From an archaeon (lineage in GTDB: Archaea > Thermoproteota > Nitrososphaeria_A > Caldarchaeales > Wolframiiraptoraceae), in the NCBI GenBank assembly GCA_029258815.1, contig JAPDJZ010000013.1:1-17651 (forward strand): a DNA stretch of 17,651 bases. Reading direction: 5' to 3'. This document shows, piece by piece, positions 7,269 through 13,826 of this stretch. Numbering within the stretch: position 1 is the first letter of the stretch; each line of letters starts with the position of its first letter. Below the pieces are notes generated by a model, which was not told the origin of the DNA, searched no databases, and worked only from the letters and a program-made list of their open reading frames with translations. Both the position numbers and the translations under genes were made by a program.

Positions 7269-8003
7269 ATGGGCTCGGCGCAGGAAGATAAGCAGCGCGT
7301 TCGAGAATACGTTTGGAGGCTCCTCGAGGAGAGGGGCGTCACGCGGTTCCCGAAGCCCATCCGCGGCAGGATTCCGAACTTCGCTGGAGCTGAGAAGGCC
7401 GCCGGGAGGATACTGAAGCTTCCGGAGTACGTTGGGGCGAGGGTCGTTAAGGTGAGCCCGGACTCCCCCCAGAGGTTCATCAGGTATAGGTGCCTCCTAG
7501 ACGGCAAGATTCTCGTCATGCCGACCCCGCGGCTAAGGGAGGGCTTCCTGCTCCTAGACCCGTTAAGGATCCCGAGAAAATTTTACGATCGCGCATCGAC
7601 GATAAGAGGAGCCTTCACGTATGGGAGGAAGGTCTCTCCGGAAGATCTCCCGAGAATAGACCTGATCGTTACGGGCTCGGTCGCGGTTACCCGAGACGGC
7701 CTAAGGCTTGGGAAAGGCGGGGGCTACGGCGAGCTGGAATACGCGATCCTCCTAGAGTATGGCAAGATAGATAGATCGATCCCCATAGCGACCAACGTTC
7801 ACGACCTACAGGTTTTGGAGAAGCTTCCTCGGGATCCCTACGACCTAACCCTAGACATCATAGCGACGCCTACAAGGTTGATCAGGGTTGAGGGTGGGGG
7901 GAAGAGGCCGGGAGGGATAATCTGGAGCATGCTAAGCGAGAAGAAGATCCAGGAGATCCCGATCCTAAGGAAGCTGAAGCTCTCCCGCTTTAAAGACCTC
8001 TAA
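7269..8003 (+). CDS. 5-formyltetrahydrofolate cyclo-ligase-like protein (MTHFS family)
   Basis: 244 residues. The family signature is the phosphate-binding glycine-rich loop GKGGGYG (148-154), followed by ELEYAILLEYG, IATNVHDLQV and DIIATPTRLI in the order seen in methenyltetrahydrofolate synthetase domains. The N-terminal helical part (QRVREYVWRLLEERG) also fits. The predicted reaction is ATP-dependent conversion of 5-formyl-tetrahydrofolate to 5,10-methenyl-tetrahydrofolate; archaeal members may act on a modified pterin such as methanopterin, so the substrate is uncertain. The protein is closer in pattern to the MTHFSD-like branch than to short bacterial FAU1/YgfA. It starts at ATG 7269, 24 nt after the kinase-like gene and probably in the same operon; the SD is weak. 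It is the last gene of the cluster. Confidence 0.8.
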   Translation: MGSAQEDKQRVREYVWRLLEERGVTRFPKPIRGRIPNFAGAEKAAGRILKLPEYVGARVVKVSPDSPQRFIRYRCLLDGKILVMPTPRLREGFLLLDPLRIPRKFYDRASTIRGAFTYGRKVSPEDLPRIDLIVTGSVAVTRDGLRLGKGGGYGELEYAILLEYGKIDRSIPIATNVHDLQVLEKLPRDPYDLTLDIIATPTRLIRVEGGGKRPGGIIWSMLSEKKIQEIPILRKLKLSRFKDL

Positions 8004-8006
8004 AAA

Positions 8007-8045
8007 TCTTTTATCCAATTAGTTTAGGCTAAATGGGGGCTGCCT
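8007..8045 (+). promoter_or_regulatory. Promoter of the MFS transporter gene
   Basis: The 42-nt gap contains TTTTAT (8009-8014), usable both as a T-rich terminator for the upstream gene and as a TATA box about 27 nt before a start near 8038. A GGGGG SD (8035-8039) precedes ATG 8046. Confidence 0.35.
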
Positions 8046-8996
8046 ATGGCTTTAAGGAAATTGCTGTTGCTGCTATCCTTCCTCTCTTTCATAATTTACG
8101 CAACCGCCGCGACCGAGATAGGGGCGGCGCTGCCGGGGATCGTATCCGAGTTTAAGCTAAGTGAATCTCTCATAGGGGTTCTGGCGAGCCTTCAATCTCT
8201 GGCCGGCGTCTTGGCGATTCCGGGAGGAGTTCTCTCCGACCTCTTCGGTAAGATGAGGCTCGTCTCCCTCTCCCTCCTAATAATGGGCGTAGGCGCCTTG
8301 CTAATCTCGGGATCGCCGGCCGCCCCGCTTCTAGGAGCGTCCCTCTTCATCTTCGGATCGGGAATGGGCTTCTTCGAAGCCTCGGTGAACGCGTGCATCT
8401 CGGAGATATTCCGGGAGAGGCGGGGGATGGCGATAAACCTCCTCCACATAGGCTGGAACATAGGATCGTTGATCGGGCCTCCTCTAGCAGCTTACGCGAT
8501 CCTAGCTTATGGAAGCTGGAGGATCGGCTATCTCCTGGTCTCCCCATTCCTCCTAGCCTTGAGCCTCGCCAGCTGGGCCTCGGCTAGAGCGTCCGCGCTC
8601 CCCTCCGGAGGTGGGAATCGGAGTTCAAAAGCTAGGATCGCGTCGGGGAGCGTCCTAACCCTCCTGCCCTTAATGATAATACCATTCTTCCTCGTCGCGA
8701 ATCAGCTCGGGATAACGGCATGGCTTCCGTCGATTCTAGTGGATCAAGGAGCGCCCCTCATGGAGGCGAGCCTAGCCGTGGGGCTGTTCTGGGCTCTAAG
8801 CGGGGTCGGTAGGCTCTCATGGGCCCTCTTCACGGATAGGATAGGCTACTGGAGGATACTCCTGCTGGCGGGATCCTCCTCCGCGATTCTAATGCTTCTG
8901 ACGTTGATCCCGCTCCCGATCCACGCGAAAATCGCCCTCTGGTCCTGCTCCGGATTCTTCCTCGGACCGGCTATCCAACCGTCGTCGCTTGGGTAA
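8046..8996 (+). CDS. MFS-type transporter, N-terminal 10 helices (gene is frameshifted near 8970)
   Basis: Integral membrane permease of the major facilitator superfamily; the substrate is not predictable. The first helix starts at residue 5. Motif A appears after helix 2 as GGVLSDLFGKM, and ERRGMAINLLHIGWNIGSLIGP corresponds to helices 4-5. A hydrophilic loop (about 177-200) separates the two six-helix halves. The in-frame product is 316 residues and stops at 8996 within the helix-11 region, whereas MFS proteins usually have about 390 residues and 12 helices. The missing two helices continue in the -1 frame from 8972 to 9217 (next entry), so the gene lost one base in GGACCGGCTAT around 8966-8972 or the sequence has an indel error. 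Repaired, it would encode about 390 residues. Confidence 0.85.
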   Translation: MALRKLLLLLSFLSFIIYATAATEIGAALPGIVSEFKLSESLIGVLASLQSLAGVLAIPGGVLSDLFGKMRLVSLSLLIMGVGALLISGSPAAPLLGASLFIFGSGMGFFEASVNACISEIFRERRGMAINLLHIGWNIGSLIGPPLAAYAILAYGSWRIGYLLVSPFLLALSLASWASARASALPSGGGNRSSKARIASGSVLTLLPLMIIPFFLVANQLGITAWLPSILVDQGAPLMEASLAVGLFWALSGVGRLSWALFTDRIGYWRILLLAGSSSAILMLLTLIPLPIHAKIALWSCSGFFLGPAIQPSSLG

Positions 8997-9217
8997 CCTC
9001 GATACGACCCGAGATCGGCGGAACCCTATCCGGAATACTCTTCGCCTCCGCAACCTTGGGATCCTTCGCATCGATGGTCGCCACCGGGCTTCTCTTCGAT
9101 CTCTTCGGCTCGCGAATAGCCCAGCTAATCTTCCCGCTTCTGATAATCCCAGTGGCCGCGGCCTCTTATATCATGCGAGGGATCGGCGGATCCGGGGAAT
9201 CGGCTACGCCCCGATGA
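8972..9217 (+). pseudogene. Displaced C-terminal two helices of the MFS transporter
   Basis: Read from TAT at 8972 in the frame -1 to the upstream part, the sequence is open to TGA 9215-9217 and encodes YPTVVAWVTSIRPEIGGTLS, then SGILFASATLGSFASMVATG and a final hydrophobic helix. This is typical of MFS helices 11 and 12 (FLGPAYPTVVAW is a common junction). No start codon or SD serves it separately. There is no classic slippery heptamer at the junction, so programmed frameshifting is unlikely; a real one-base deletion or an assembly indel is more likely. Confidence 0.8.
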
Positions 9218-9223
9218 TAACAC

Positions 9224-9254
9224 ATAAATTCACTAACGGGTATTGTTGTATCGG
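9224..9254 (+). promoter_or_regulatory. TATA box of the HTH/ACT regulator gene
   Basis: ATAAATT (9224-9230) is centred 27-28 nt upstream of ATG 9255, the geometry of a leaderless archaeal transcript. There is no SD before ATG 9255 or before the upstream TTG 9243. Confidence 0.45.
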
Positions 9255-9758
9255 ATGTGGGGTCGGATCGCGGCGAGGTTTCGAGAATTTCCCGCGAGGC
9301 TCAAGGTCGTCAGGCTCATGATAGAGAACGGGATAGGGGTAACCGAGAAGGGGAGGATAATCGTCGGGCCCATAGAGATCCCGGATACGTCGATCGCTAG
9401 GGCGGCCGGGGTCGATAGGCGCGTTGTAAGGAAAACCGTTCAGCAGATACTGAACGATCAGATCCTAAGGAGAGTTTTCACAGGCATAAGGCCCGCTGGA
9501 GCATTCCTCGCCCCGATAGCTAAAGAGCTCGGATTCTACGTCGTCGAGATAAGAGCCGATCCCACGGCGGCCGGGATAATCGCCAAAGCCGCCGAGATAA
9601 TAGCCGAGGAGAACATAAGCATAAGGCAGGCAGTCGCCGAGGACCCGGAGCTATTCCCGGAACCCAAGCTCATACTCGTGCTGGAGAAGCCCCTATCAGG
9701 AGAGGGGCTAAACCGGATCCTGAAGATCCCGAAGGTTAAAAGCGTAACCGCGTACTAG
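9255..9758 (+). CDS. ACT-domain protein with N-terminal helix-turn-helix (COG2061-like regulator)
   Basis: 167 residues from ATG 9255 (171 from the in-frame TTG 9243). The N-terminal part contains a helix-turn-helix pattern, DTSIARAAGVDRRVVRKTVQQI (about residues 45-66). The C-terminal part (about 90-167) is an ACT-like fold: YVVEIRADPTAAGIIAKAA, then ISIRQAVAED, then KLILVLEKPLSGEGLNRI. ACT domains bind amino acids or related ligands. The archaeal family COG2061 was proposed to be an allosteric regulator of homoserine dehydrogenase, but no such gene is nearby and the role remains a prediction. ATG 9255 is favoured because a TATA box is correctly spaced for leaderless transcription. It is transcribed alone, between the broken MFS gene and the tRNA. 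Confidence 0.78.
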   Translation: MWGRIAARFREFPARLKVVRLMIENGIGVTEKGRIIVGPIEIPDTSIARAAGVDRRVVRKTVQQILNDQILRRVFTGIRPAGAFLAPIAKELGFYVVEIRADPTAAGIIAKAAEIIAEENISIRQAVAEDPELFPEPKLILVLEKPLSGEGLNRILKIPKVKSVTAY

Positions 9759-9902
9759 GATAGCTGGAGCGCCGCTTACCTGAGCCGGCGAATGGGCAAG
9801 GCTGGGGGGCAGGTTTTTCTCGGGACGGGCTACGCGAGTCCGGTAGAGGGGAATAGATCAGGTGAAGATGCCTTAGGAGAGAGGGGGCTTCGTGGAAGAA
9901 CC
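9759..9902. other. 144-nt gap with no recognisable gene; possible structured RNA or UTR
   Basis: GC-rich non-coding stretch between the ACT gene and the tRNA promoter. It contains GGTTTTTCTC (about 9813-9822), which could terminate the ACT transcript, and a small hairpin GGAC/GTCC (about 9825-9843). No ORF with an SD on either strand, no clear C/D box pair, no H/ACA box and no known riboswitch pattern was seen. Confidence 0.3.
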
Positions 9903-9903
9903 G

Positions 9904-9913
9904 TTAAATTTAT
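9904..9913 (+). promoter_or_regulatory. TATA box of the tRNA-Pro gene
   Basis: TTAAATTTAT is centred about 27 nt before the first base of the tRNA acceptor stem (9936), with purine-rich AACCG immediately upstream as a possible BRE. It is the clearest AT island in a GC-rich stretch. Confidence 0.6.
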
Positions 9914-9974
9914 CCGAGCACCCCTAGGAGGCGGTGGGGCCGTGGTCTAGCTTGGCTATGATTCCAGCCTGGGG

Positions 9975-9993
9975 AGCATCCAGATGCCCGGAT
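9975..9993 (+). other. Canonical tRNA intron (position 37/38), bulge-helix-bulge
   Basis: A full archaeal hBHBh' motif can be drawn. The four-pair central helix is 9969-9972 with 9988-9991 (one T-G wobble). The three-nucleotide bulges are 9973-9975 and 9992-9994. The inner helix GCAT/ATGC (9976-9979 with 9984-9987) is closed by a CCAG loop. Cutting after the second nucleotide of each bulge excises 19 nt. The processing enzyme would be the tRNA splicing endonuclease EndA (not in the window). Confidence 0.85.
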
Positions 9994-10001
9994 CGCTGGA
10001 G

Positions 10002-10029
10002 ACCGCGGGTCGAAAGCCCGTGGACAGAA
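10002..10029 (+). other. Probable second, non-canonical tRNA intron (position 45/46)
   Basis: 28 nt between anticodon arm and T arm fold into an eight-pair hairpin (10003-10010 with 10016-10023, loop CGAAA). A relaxed BHB fits: anticodon-stem bases 9996-9998 pair with 10025-10027 (plus a G-A mismatch next to the hairpin), and the three-nucleotide bulges are 10000-10002 and 10028-10030. Cuts after the second nucleotide of each bulge remove exactly 28 nt and restore a five-nucleotide variable loop with C48. The alternative is an abnormally long variable arm, unexpected for tRNA-Pro. Confidence 0.7.
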
Positions 10030-10070
10030 ATCCTGGGTTCGAATCCCAGCGGCCCCACCACCCCCAGAAC

Positions 10071-10080
10071 ACTATTTTAT
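10071..10080 (+). terminator. T-rich terminator after tRNA-Pro
   Basis: ACTATTTTAT, about 11 nt after the encoded CCA, is the first T-run downstream of the tRNA and is a plausible archaeal terminator. It lies 22 nt from the converging S2P gene end. Confidence 0.35.
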
Positions 10081-10101
10081 CGGGTCTGGGTTTAGGGGGC
10101 T

Positions 10102-10905
10102 TTAGATCCATCGATAGGAGAGGTTTGAGGTTAGGAGTAGGATGGCGCTTAAGATTATCGCCACGATCCATCTCGCGGGGCTCCACGCCAGAACCTTCCT
10201 CCCATCGAGCTCCCCGAATGGTATTAGGTTGAAGAGCGCTATGAAGGCGTTTAGCTGGGCTAGGGTGAAGAAGATGAGATAGAATCTCGGGAGGATGAAG
10301 CCCGCCACGTTCAGGATCGCGGATAGGGCTAGATTCGTCAAGGGCCCGGCTAACGCTATCGCTCCGAAGATCTCGAGGCTAGCGAGCCCGGCGACGACGA
10401 CCGCCCCCGGAGCTATTATCTTGAACGGTATGAAGGGTATCGCCGTTACTAGGGTTAGGAGCGCGCCGAATGGATCGAGCTTAAACCTCGCGTAGAGCCC
10501 CTTAGACCTCGCGTAAGCCCTATGACCCAGCTCGTGGAGGAGGAACGACCCAGCGAAGCCCGCGACGTAAGCCGCCAAGTATAGCGGGCTTAGCGAGAAG
10601 TTATACCCTATCAGCGAGAACCCCACTAGGATCACGAGGAGGGCTCCGACTAGGAGGTGGGCGGCCTCCCGCCTAGCCTCGAGACCCATGGGCCTAGGCC
10701 CGCTGGGCCGAGCCTCGACCTCGAAGCTCCTGCGCTCGACCATCCTTCTAAGCTTGAACTCCTTCTCGTGAGGCGAGGCGGCCGCCGCGAGACCCGGGCA
10801 GTTATGCTTCTCCGGAAGCCTGTGCTCGGCGCAGAAGTATTCGCCGCAATAAGCGCATCTGAACGGCATGAGAACCTCCTTGCCGCACACCGCGCATCTC
10901 GCCAT
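10102..10905 (-). CDS. Site-2 protease (M50-type) with N-terminal AN1 zinc finger
   Basis: 267-residue intramembrane metalloprotease fused to an N-terminal zinc finger. Residues 4-36 form a complete AN1 finger: Cys4, Cys7, Cys17, Cys20, Cys25, His28, His34, Cys36 (CxxC, CxxC-x4-C-xx-H-x5-HxC). After a polar linker come about six membrane segments (from about 83). The catalytic zinc site is HELGH (124-128) within a helix; GPLTNL (187-192) and NLIPFGELDG (226-235) are the downstream motif that supplies the third ligand in site-2 proteases. Start ATG 10905 is chosen because GGGAGGG lies 7 nt upstream; the frame extends to 10977, but that segment crosses the promoter. The substrate is unknown; S2P enzymes usually cut membrane-tethered regulators, and AN1 fingers mediate protein binding. 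It is convergent with the tRNA and divergent from hsp20. Confidence 0.9.
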   Translation of the reverse strand: MARCAVCGKEVLMPFRCAYCGEYFCAEHRLPEKHNCPGLAAAASPHEKEFKLRRMVERRSFEVEARPSGPRPMGLEARREAAHLLVGALLVILVGFSLIGYNFSLSPLYLAAYVAGFAGSFLLHELGHRAYARSKGLYARFKLDPFGALLTLVTAIPFIPFKIIAPGAVVVAGLASLEIFGAIALAGPLTNLALSAILNVAGFILPRFYLIFFTLAQLNAFIALFNLIPFGELDGRKVLAWSPARWIVAIILSAILLLTSNLSYRWI

Positions 10906-11009
10906 GGGTAACCCTCCCTTAAGCTCCCGTGGAGGGGTAAGGTTCGAATATCCACAGCTCATCCCAAATATAAGCATTAGAAACGTTAAATCTTCCCCGG
11001 ATCGAGTAT
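10906..11009. promoter_or_regulatory. Divergent promoters of the S2P protease and hsp20
   Basis: On the minus strand, CTTATATTT (10966-10974) is a good TATA box about 27 nt before a start near 10943, and GGGAGGG (10912-10918) is the S2P SD. On the plus strand, TTAAAT (10986-10991) lies about 25 nt before 11012-11016, which implies a leaderless hsp20 mRNA. The two TATA boxes are about 15 nt apart, so the two stress-type genes could be co-regulated. Confidence 0.5.
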
Positions 11010-11483
11010 ATGGTGATGAGCAGGAGGATTCCGGTGGAGGAATTCGAGCGGCTTATCAGAAGGAGAATCGATGAGCTCGTTCGCGGCCTCGTCCGAGATG
11101 TATCCGGGATGGTCGAGGAGTCCCTCGAATCCATTAAACCAGCTCTCAGGCAGGTTATCGAGCGGGATTACCTAGTCCCAGGGCACGAGGTCTACGTTAA
11201 GGACGGGCAGGTCGTGGTGGTGGTCGAGCTTCCCGGAGCCTCGAAGGACGCGATAGATCTAAGGGTCTCCGAGAGAACGCTAACCCTGGAAGCCGGATTC
11301 TCGAAGAAGCTCTCCGAGGAGATTCCGGAGGCCAAGCTCCTCAAGCGCAAGGGATACCGGGCGGTGGTGGAGCTTCCCGAGGAAGTCGATCCCGAGGCGG
11401 GGACGGCCTCCTACGTGGACGGGATCCTAGTAGTAAGACTTCCGGCGAAGAAGCCGAAGGGAGTTAAGGTCGAGATAGAGTAG
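11010..11483 (+). CDS. Small heat shock protein (Hsp20/alpha-crystallin)
   Basis: ATP-independent holdase that binds unfolding proteins in large oligomers. The 157-residue chain has a charged helical N-terminal region (RIPVEEFERLIRRRIDEL). An alpha-crystallin domain follows from about residue 60: VYVKDGQVVVVVELPGA, DLRVSERTLTLEA, then YRAVVELPEEVDPE and the late signature DGILVVRLPA near 138-149. A short C-terminal extension VKVEIE carries a V-x-I-type motif used for oligomer contacts. Starts ATG 11010 and ATG 11016 are both possible, since the TATA box predicts a leaderless start near here. It ends 10 nt before the ligase gene and may be co-transcribed with it. Confidence 0.9.
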   Translation: MVMSRRIPVEEFERLIRRRIDELVRGLVRDVSGMVEESLESIKPALRQVIERDYLVPGHEVYVKDGQVVVVVELPGASKDAIDLRVSERTLTLEAGFSKKLSEEIPEAKLLKRKGYRAVVELPEEVDPEAGTASYVDGILVVRLPAKKPKGVKVEIE

Positions 11484-11493
11484 CCTCCGGGTC

Positions 11494-13131
11494 ATGGCCG
11501 AGACGCCGTATCGAGAGCTCGCGGAGCTCTGCGAGAGGCTGAGCCGGCTGGCTGGCAGGAAGGATAAGGTAGCCCAGCTAGTGAGGTTCTTGAGAAAGCT
11601 CGATCTCGAGGAGGTCGAGCCGGCATCCCTCCTCCTGATAGGTAGAACTACGCCGGAGGGGGGCGTGGAGAAGCTAGAGGTAAGCGTCGCAACGGTCTTC
11701 GACCTCCTCCGGGAATCAAGCCAGCTAACCCTAATGGATTCAGCTCCTCCGACGATTCTAGAGGTTTGGAGAACCCTCCAGTCGATCGCCAGCTTGAGGG
11801 GGGCGGGATCTAGGGAGAGGAGGCTCAGCCTCTTGAGATCCCTCGTTCATAGGATGACGGATCTGGAGAAGCGCTGGTTTCTTAAGCAGCTTATCGGCGA
11901 GATGCAGCACGGGGTTAGCGAGGGGCTTCTGCTCGAAGCCGTCTCGGAGCTCGCGAATGCTCCGATGGAGAAGGTTCAGAGGGCTTTCATGCTCCTCGGG
12001 AGGCTGGGTGAGCTGGTTAGGCTCGCGGCGGCCGAGGGCAGAAGCGGGATAGAATCGGTTAAGCTTAAGCTCTTCCGCCCCCTGAGGCCCATGCTCGCCG
12101 AGGTGTGCCACGACCCACGGGAGCTCCTCGAGAAGCTGGGAGAGCCGGTCGCCTTGGAATACAAGTTCGATGGAGCTAGGGTTCAGATTCACATAGGCGG
12201 GCCGGTCGTGAGAATATTCTCGCGGAGGCTCGGCGAGGTAACCGAAGGCCTCCCGGACGTGGTTCAGCAGGTTAGAGAGTTCGCGGATGGGTTTAGGGAG
12301 GCCGTGCTGGACGGCGAGGTCGTCGCGGTCGGCGGCAATGGGAGGCCCATGCCCTTCCAAGAACTTCTAAGGAGGTTCAGGAGGATTAGAAGCGTTGAGG
12401 AGGAGCTTGAGCGCGTTCCCCTGAAGCTCTGGATCTTCGACATCCTATACCTAGACGGCCGCGAGCTCCTCGACGAGCTCTATGCCGAGAGGCGCAGGCT
12501 CCTCGAAGAACTTATCCCGCCGAGCTATCTAACGCCGATGAGGGTGGCGAGGAGCGCGGATGAGGTGGAGGCCTTCCTGAGGAAGGCTCTAAGCGAGGGT
12601 CATGAGGGGTTGATGATTAAGCAGCTCTCCTCCCCCTATAGACCCGGGAGGAGGGAGAAGCTCTGGCTGAAGCTTAAGCCCGCTGAAACCCTAGACTTGG
12701 TAATAGTCGCGGCGGATTGGGGTCATGGCCGGAGAACCGGATGGCTTAGCAACTATCACCTAGCCGCCTACGATCCGGAGGCCGGGGGCTTCCGAGTAAT
12801 CGGGAAGACCTTCAAGGGACTAACCGACGAGGAGTTCGAGTGGATGACGAAGAGGCTTCTGGAGCTTAAGCTAAGCGACGACGGATACACCGTCCGAGTT
12901 AAGCCCGAGATCGTCGTCGAGGTGGCCTATAACGAGATCCAGAGAAGCCCGAAATACCCCTCAGGCTATGCCCTAAGATTCGCCAGAATAACCCGGGTCA
13001 GAACCGATAAGCGGCCCGAGGAGGCGGATACGATCCAAAGAGTTAAGGAGCTCTACCTAAAGCAATTCGAGAGGAAGAGGCTTCCGGGAGAAGATCTCAT
13101 CTGGAAGCTTAGAGGAGGCCCACTGAAATAG
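11494..13131 (+). CDS. lig: ATP-dependent DNA ligase
   Basis: Seals nicks in DNA using ATP through an enzyme-adenylate; it is the replicative and repair ligase of archaea. At 545 residues the size fits crenarchaeal-type ligases (about 550-600). The N-terminal helical DNA-binding domain spans about 1-200. Motif I is EYKFDGAR with catalytic Lys224. Later motifs include DGEVVAV, FDILYLDG (motif III region), EGLMIKQL (motif IV) and LWLKLKP (motif V), then an OB domain ending with RFARITRVRTDK and a C-terminal helix (VKELYLKQFERKR). It starts at ATG 11494, 10 nt after hsp20, with a weak SD. Confidence 0.95.
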   Translation: MAETPYRELAELCERLSRLAGRKDKVAQLVRFLRKLDLEEVEPASLLLIGRTTPEGGVEKLEVSVATVFDLLRESSQLTLMDSAPPTILEVWRTLQSIASLRGAGSRERRLSLLRSLVHRMTDLEKRWFLKQLIGEMQHGVSEGLLLEAVSELANAPMEKVQRAFMLLGRLGELVRLAAAEGRSGIESVKLKLFRPLRPMLAEVCHDPRELLEKLGEPVALEYKFDGARVQIHIGGPVVRIFSRRLGEVTEGLPDVVQQVREFADGFREAVLDGEVVAVGGNGRPMPFQELLRRFRRIRSVEEELERVPLKLWIFDILYLDGRELLDELYAERRRLLEELIPPSYLTPMRVARSADEVEAFLRKALSEGHEGLMIKQLSSPYRPGRREKLWLKLKPAETLDLVIVAADWGHGRRTGWLSNYHLAAYDPEAGGFRVIGKTFKGLTDEEFEWMTKRLLELKLSDDGYTVRVKPEIVVEVAYNEIQRSPKYPSGYALRFARITRVRTDKRPEEADTIQRVKELYLKQFERKRLPGEDLIWKLRGGPLK

Positions 13132-13235
13132 CCGCAGTATTCCCGGGATAGCTCCTCGAATATTATGCCGGTTAGAATTCGAGGGGGGTGGGCTACAAAG
13201 CTTTTTGAGCGTCATCGCCTAGGGAGAACCGAGCG
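13132..13235 (+). promoter_or_regulatory. Intergenic region with inverted repeat and promoter of the membrane protein gene
   Basis: A perfect 8-bp inverted repeat CCTCGAAT (13154-13161) / ATTCGAGG (13177-13184), extendable by a GT and a CG pair, has a 15-nt spacer. It lies 22 nt after the ligase stop and could be a terminator hairpin or a protein-binding site. Downstream, ACAAAGCTTTTTGA (about 13195-13208) is a weak TATA-like element, and AGGGAG before ATG 13236 is the SD. Confidence 0.35.
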
Positions 13236-13775
13236 ATGGGAAGGGTTCTCACGGGCTACGCCGCCGGCTTAGGTCTTCTAACCCTAGCGGGGCTTCTCCT
13301 AAACTTCGAAGCCCTCGCAAGCCACACAACATCGCAATTCAACCTATTCCTTATCCTCCTAGAAGCCTATACCCCGCTTCTAACCCCCTTATCGTCGGCG
13401 ACCGGATCCCCCATGATAGGAGGCGGCCGCCCCCTCGGAATACTCCCCCTACTAGCCTGGATACTTACGAGCTGCATTCTCGGCTTTCTGCTCGAGAGCG
13501 GCGAGAAGGCCGCCAAGGTCTCCTTCCTAGCCTCGGCCTCGATCCTGATCATATGGATAGGCTCGCTATTCCTCTCGGCGCCCGCTTGGCCAGACCATCA
13601 TACGTGGCTCTCGAACCTGAACAAGCTCTCCGGCGACCTGATCTCGAGGCCCGTGGATCTAAGCCTGATACTCGTGGGGCCGCTGCTGATCTCCGCCGCG
13701 ATTGGCCAGCTATCCGAGGAGCTCAGGTCGAAGGCGCTGGAAAGGGATCTGGAGGAGCGGTATAGGCTATACTAG
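13236..13775 (+). CDS. Hypothetical four-helix membrane protein
   Basis: I do not recognise this family. The 179-residue protein has four likely membrane segments: residues about 5-25, 68-88 (GILPLLAWILTSCILGFLL), 92-115 (VSFLASASILIIWIGSLFL) and 143-160 (LSLILVGPLLISAAIG). Between the first two lies a loop (about 26-65) with moderately hydrophobic stretches that could contain another short segment. The C-terminus ends in a charged cytoplasmic helix (EELRSKALERDLEERYRLY). There are no catalytic motifs. It starts at ATG 13236 with a purine-rich SD and has its own weak promoter. It converges with the lysine-rich protein gene (51 nt between stops). Confidence 0.65.
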   Translation: MGRVLTGYAAGLGLLTLAGLLLNFEALASHTTSQFNLFLILLEAYTPLLTPLSSATGSPMIGGGRPLGILPLLAWILTSCILGFLLESGEKAAKVSFLASASILIIWIGSLFLSAPAWPDHHTWLSNLNKLSGDLISRPVDLSLILVGPLLISAAIGQLSEELRSKALERDLEERYRLY

Positions 13776-13826
13776 CCCAAGGCTATTGGAGAAAGAAAAA
13801 GGTGGATTATGGGTTGCTCCGCGGAT

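Larger units (their letters stand above)
9936..10060 (+). tRNA. tRNA-Pro (anticodon GGG) with two apparent introns; CCA encoded
   Basis: The acceptor stem GGGGCCG (9936-9942) pairs with CGGCCCC (10050-10056); discriminator A10057 is followed by genomic CCA (10058-10060). The D arm is 9945-9962, with AGCTTGG and G18G19. The anticodon stem CCAGC (9964-9968) pairs with GCTGG (9995-9999); the loop is C-T-GGG-G...C, giving anticodon GGG (9971-9973) for the Pro codon CCC. The T arm is CTGGG-TTCGAAT-CCCAG (10033-10049). A 19-nt insertion (9975-9993) is at the canonical 37/38 intron position. A further 28 nt (10002-10029) are excess between anticodon arm and T arm. Removing both leaves exactly 75 nt plus CCA, with a normal five-nucleotide variable loop (AG-ATC). 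Confidence 0.93.

Noticed and set aside
8960..8980. Programmed -1 ribosomal frameshift in the MFS gene
   Set aside because: No X-XXY-YYZ slippery heptamer at the junction and no reason for a transporter to need one; an indel is simpler.
8989..9321. Plus-strand ORF spanning the MFS 3' end and the ACT gene start
   Set aside because: Arg-rich out-of-frame translation; the other frame encodes MFS helices 11-12 and then the ACT protein.
9956..10186. Minus-strand ORF of 76 codons
   Set aside because: It is the antisense of the tRNA-Pro gene; the 'WDSNPGF' string is the classic translation of a reversed tRNA T-arm.
10906..10977. Upstream extension of the S2P reading frame
   Set aside because: It would cross the TATA box and the strong SD placed exactly before ATG 10905, where the AN1 finger begins.
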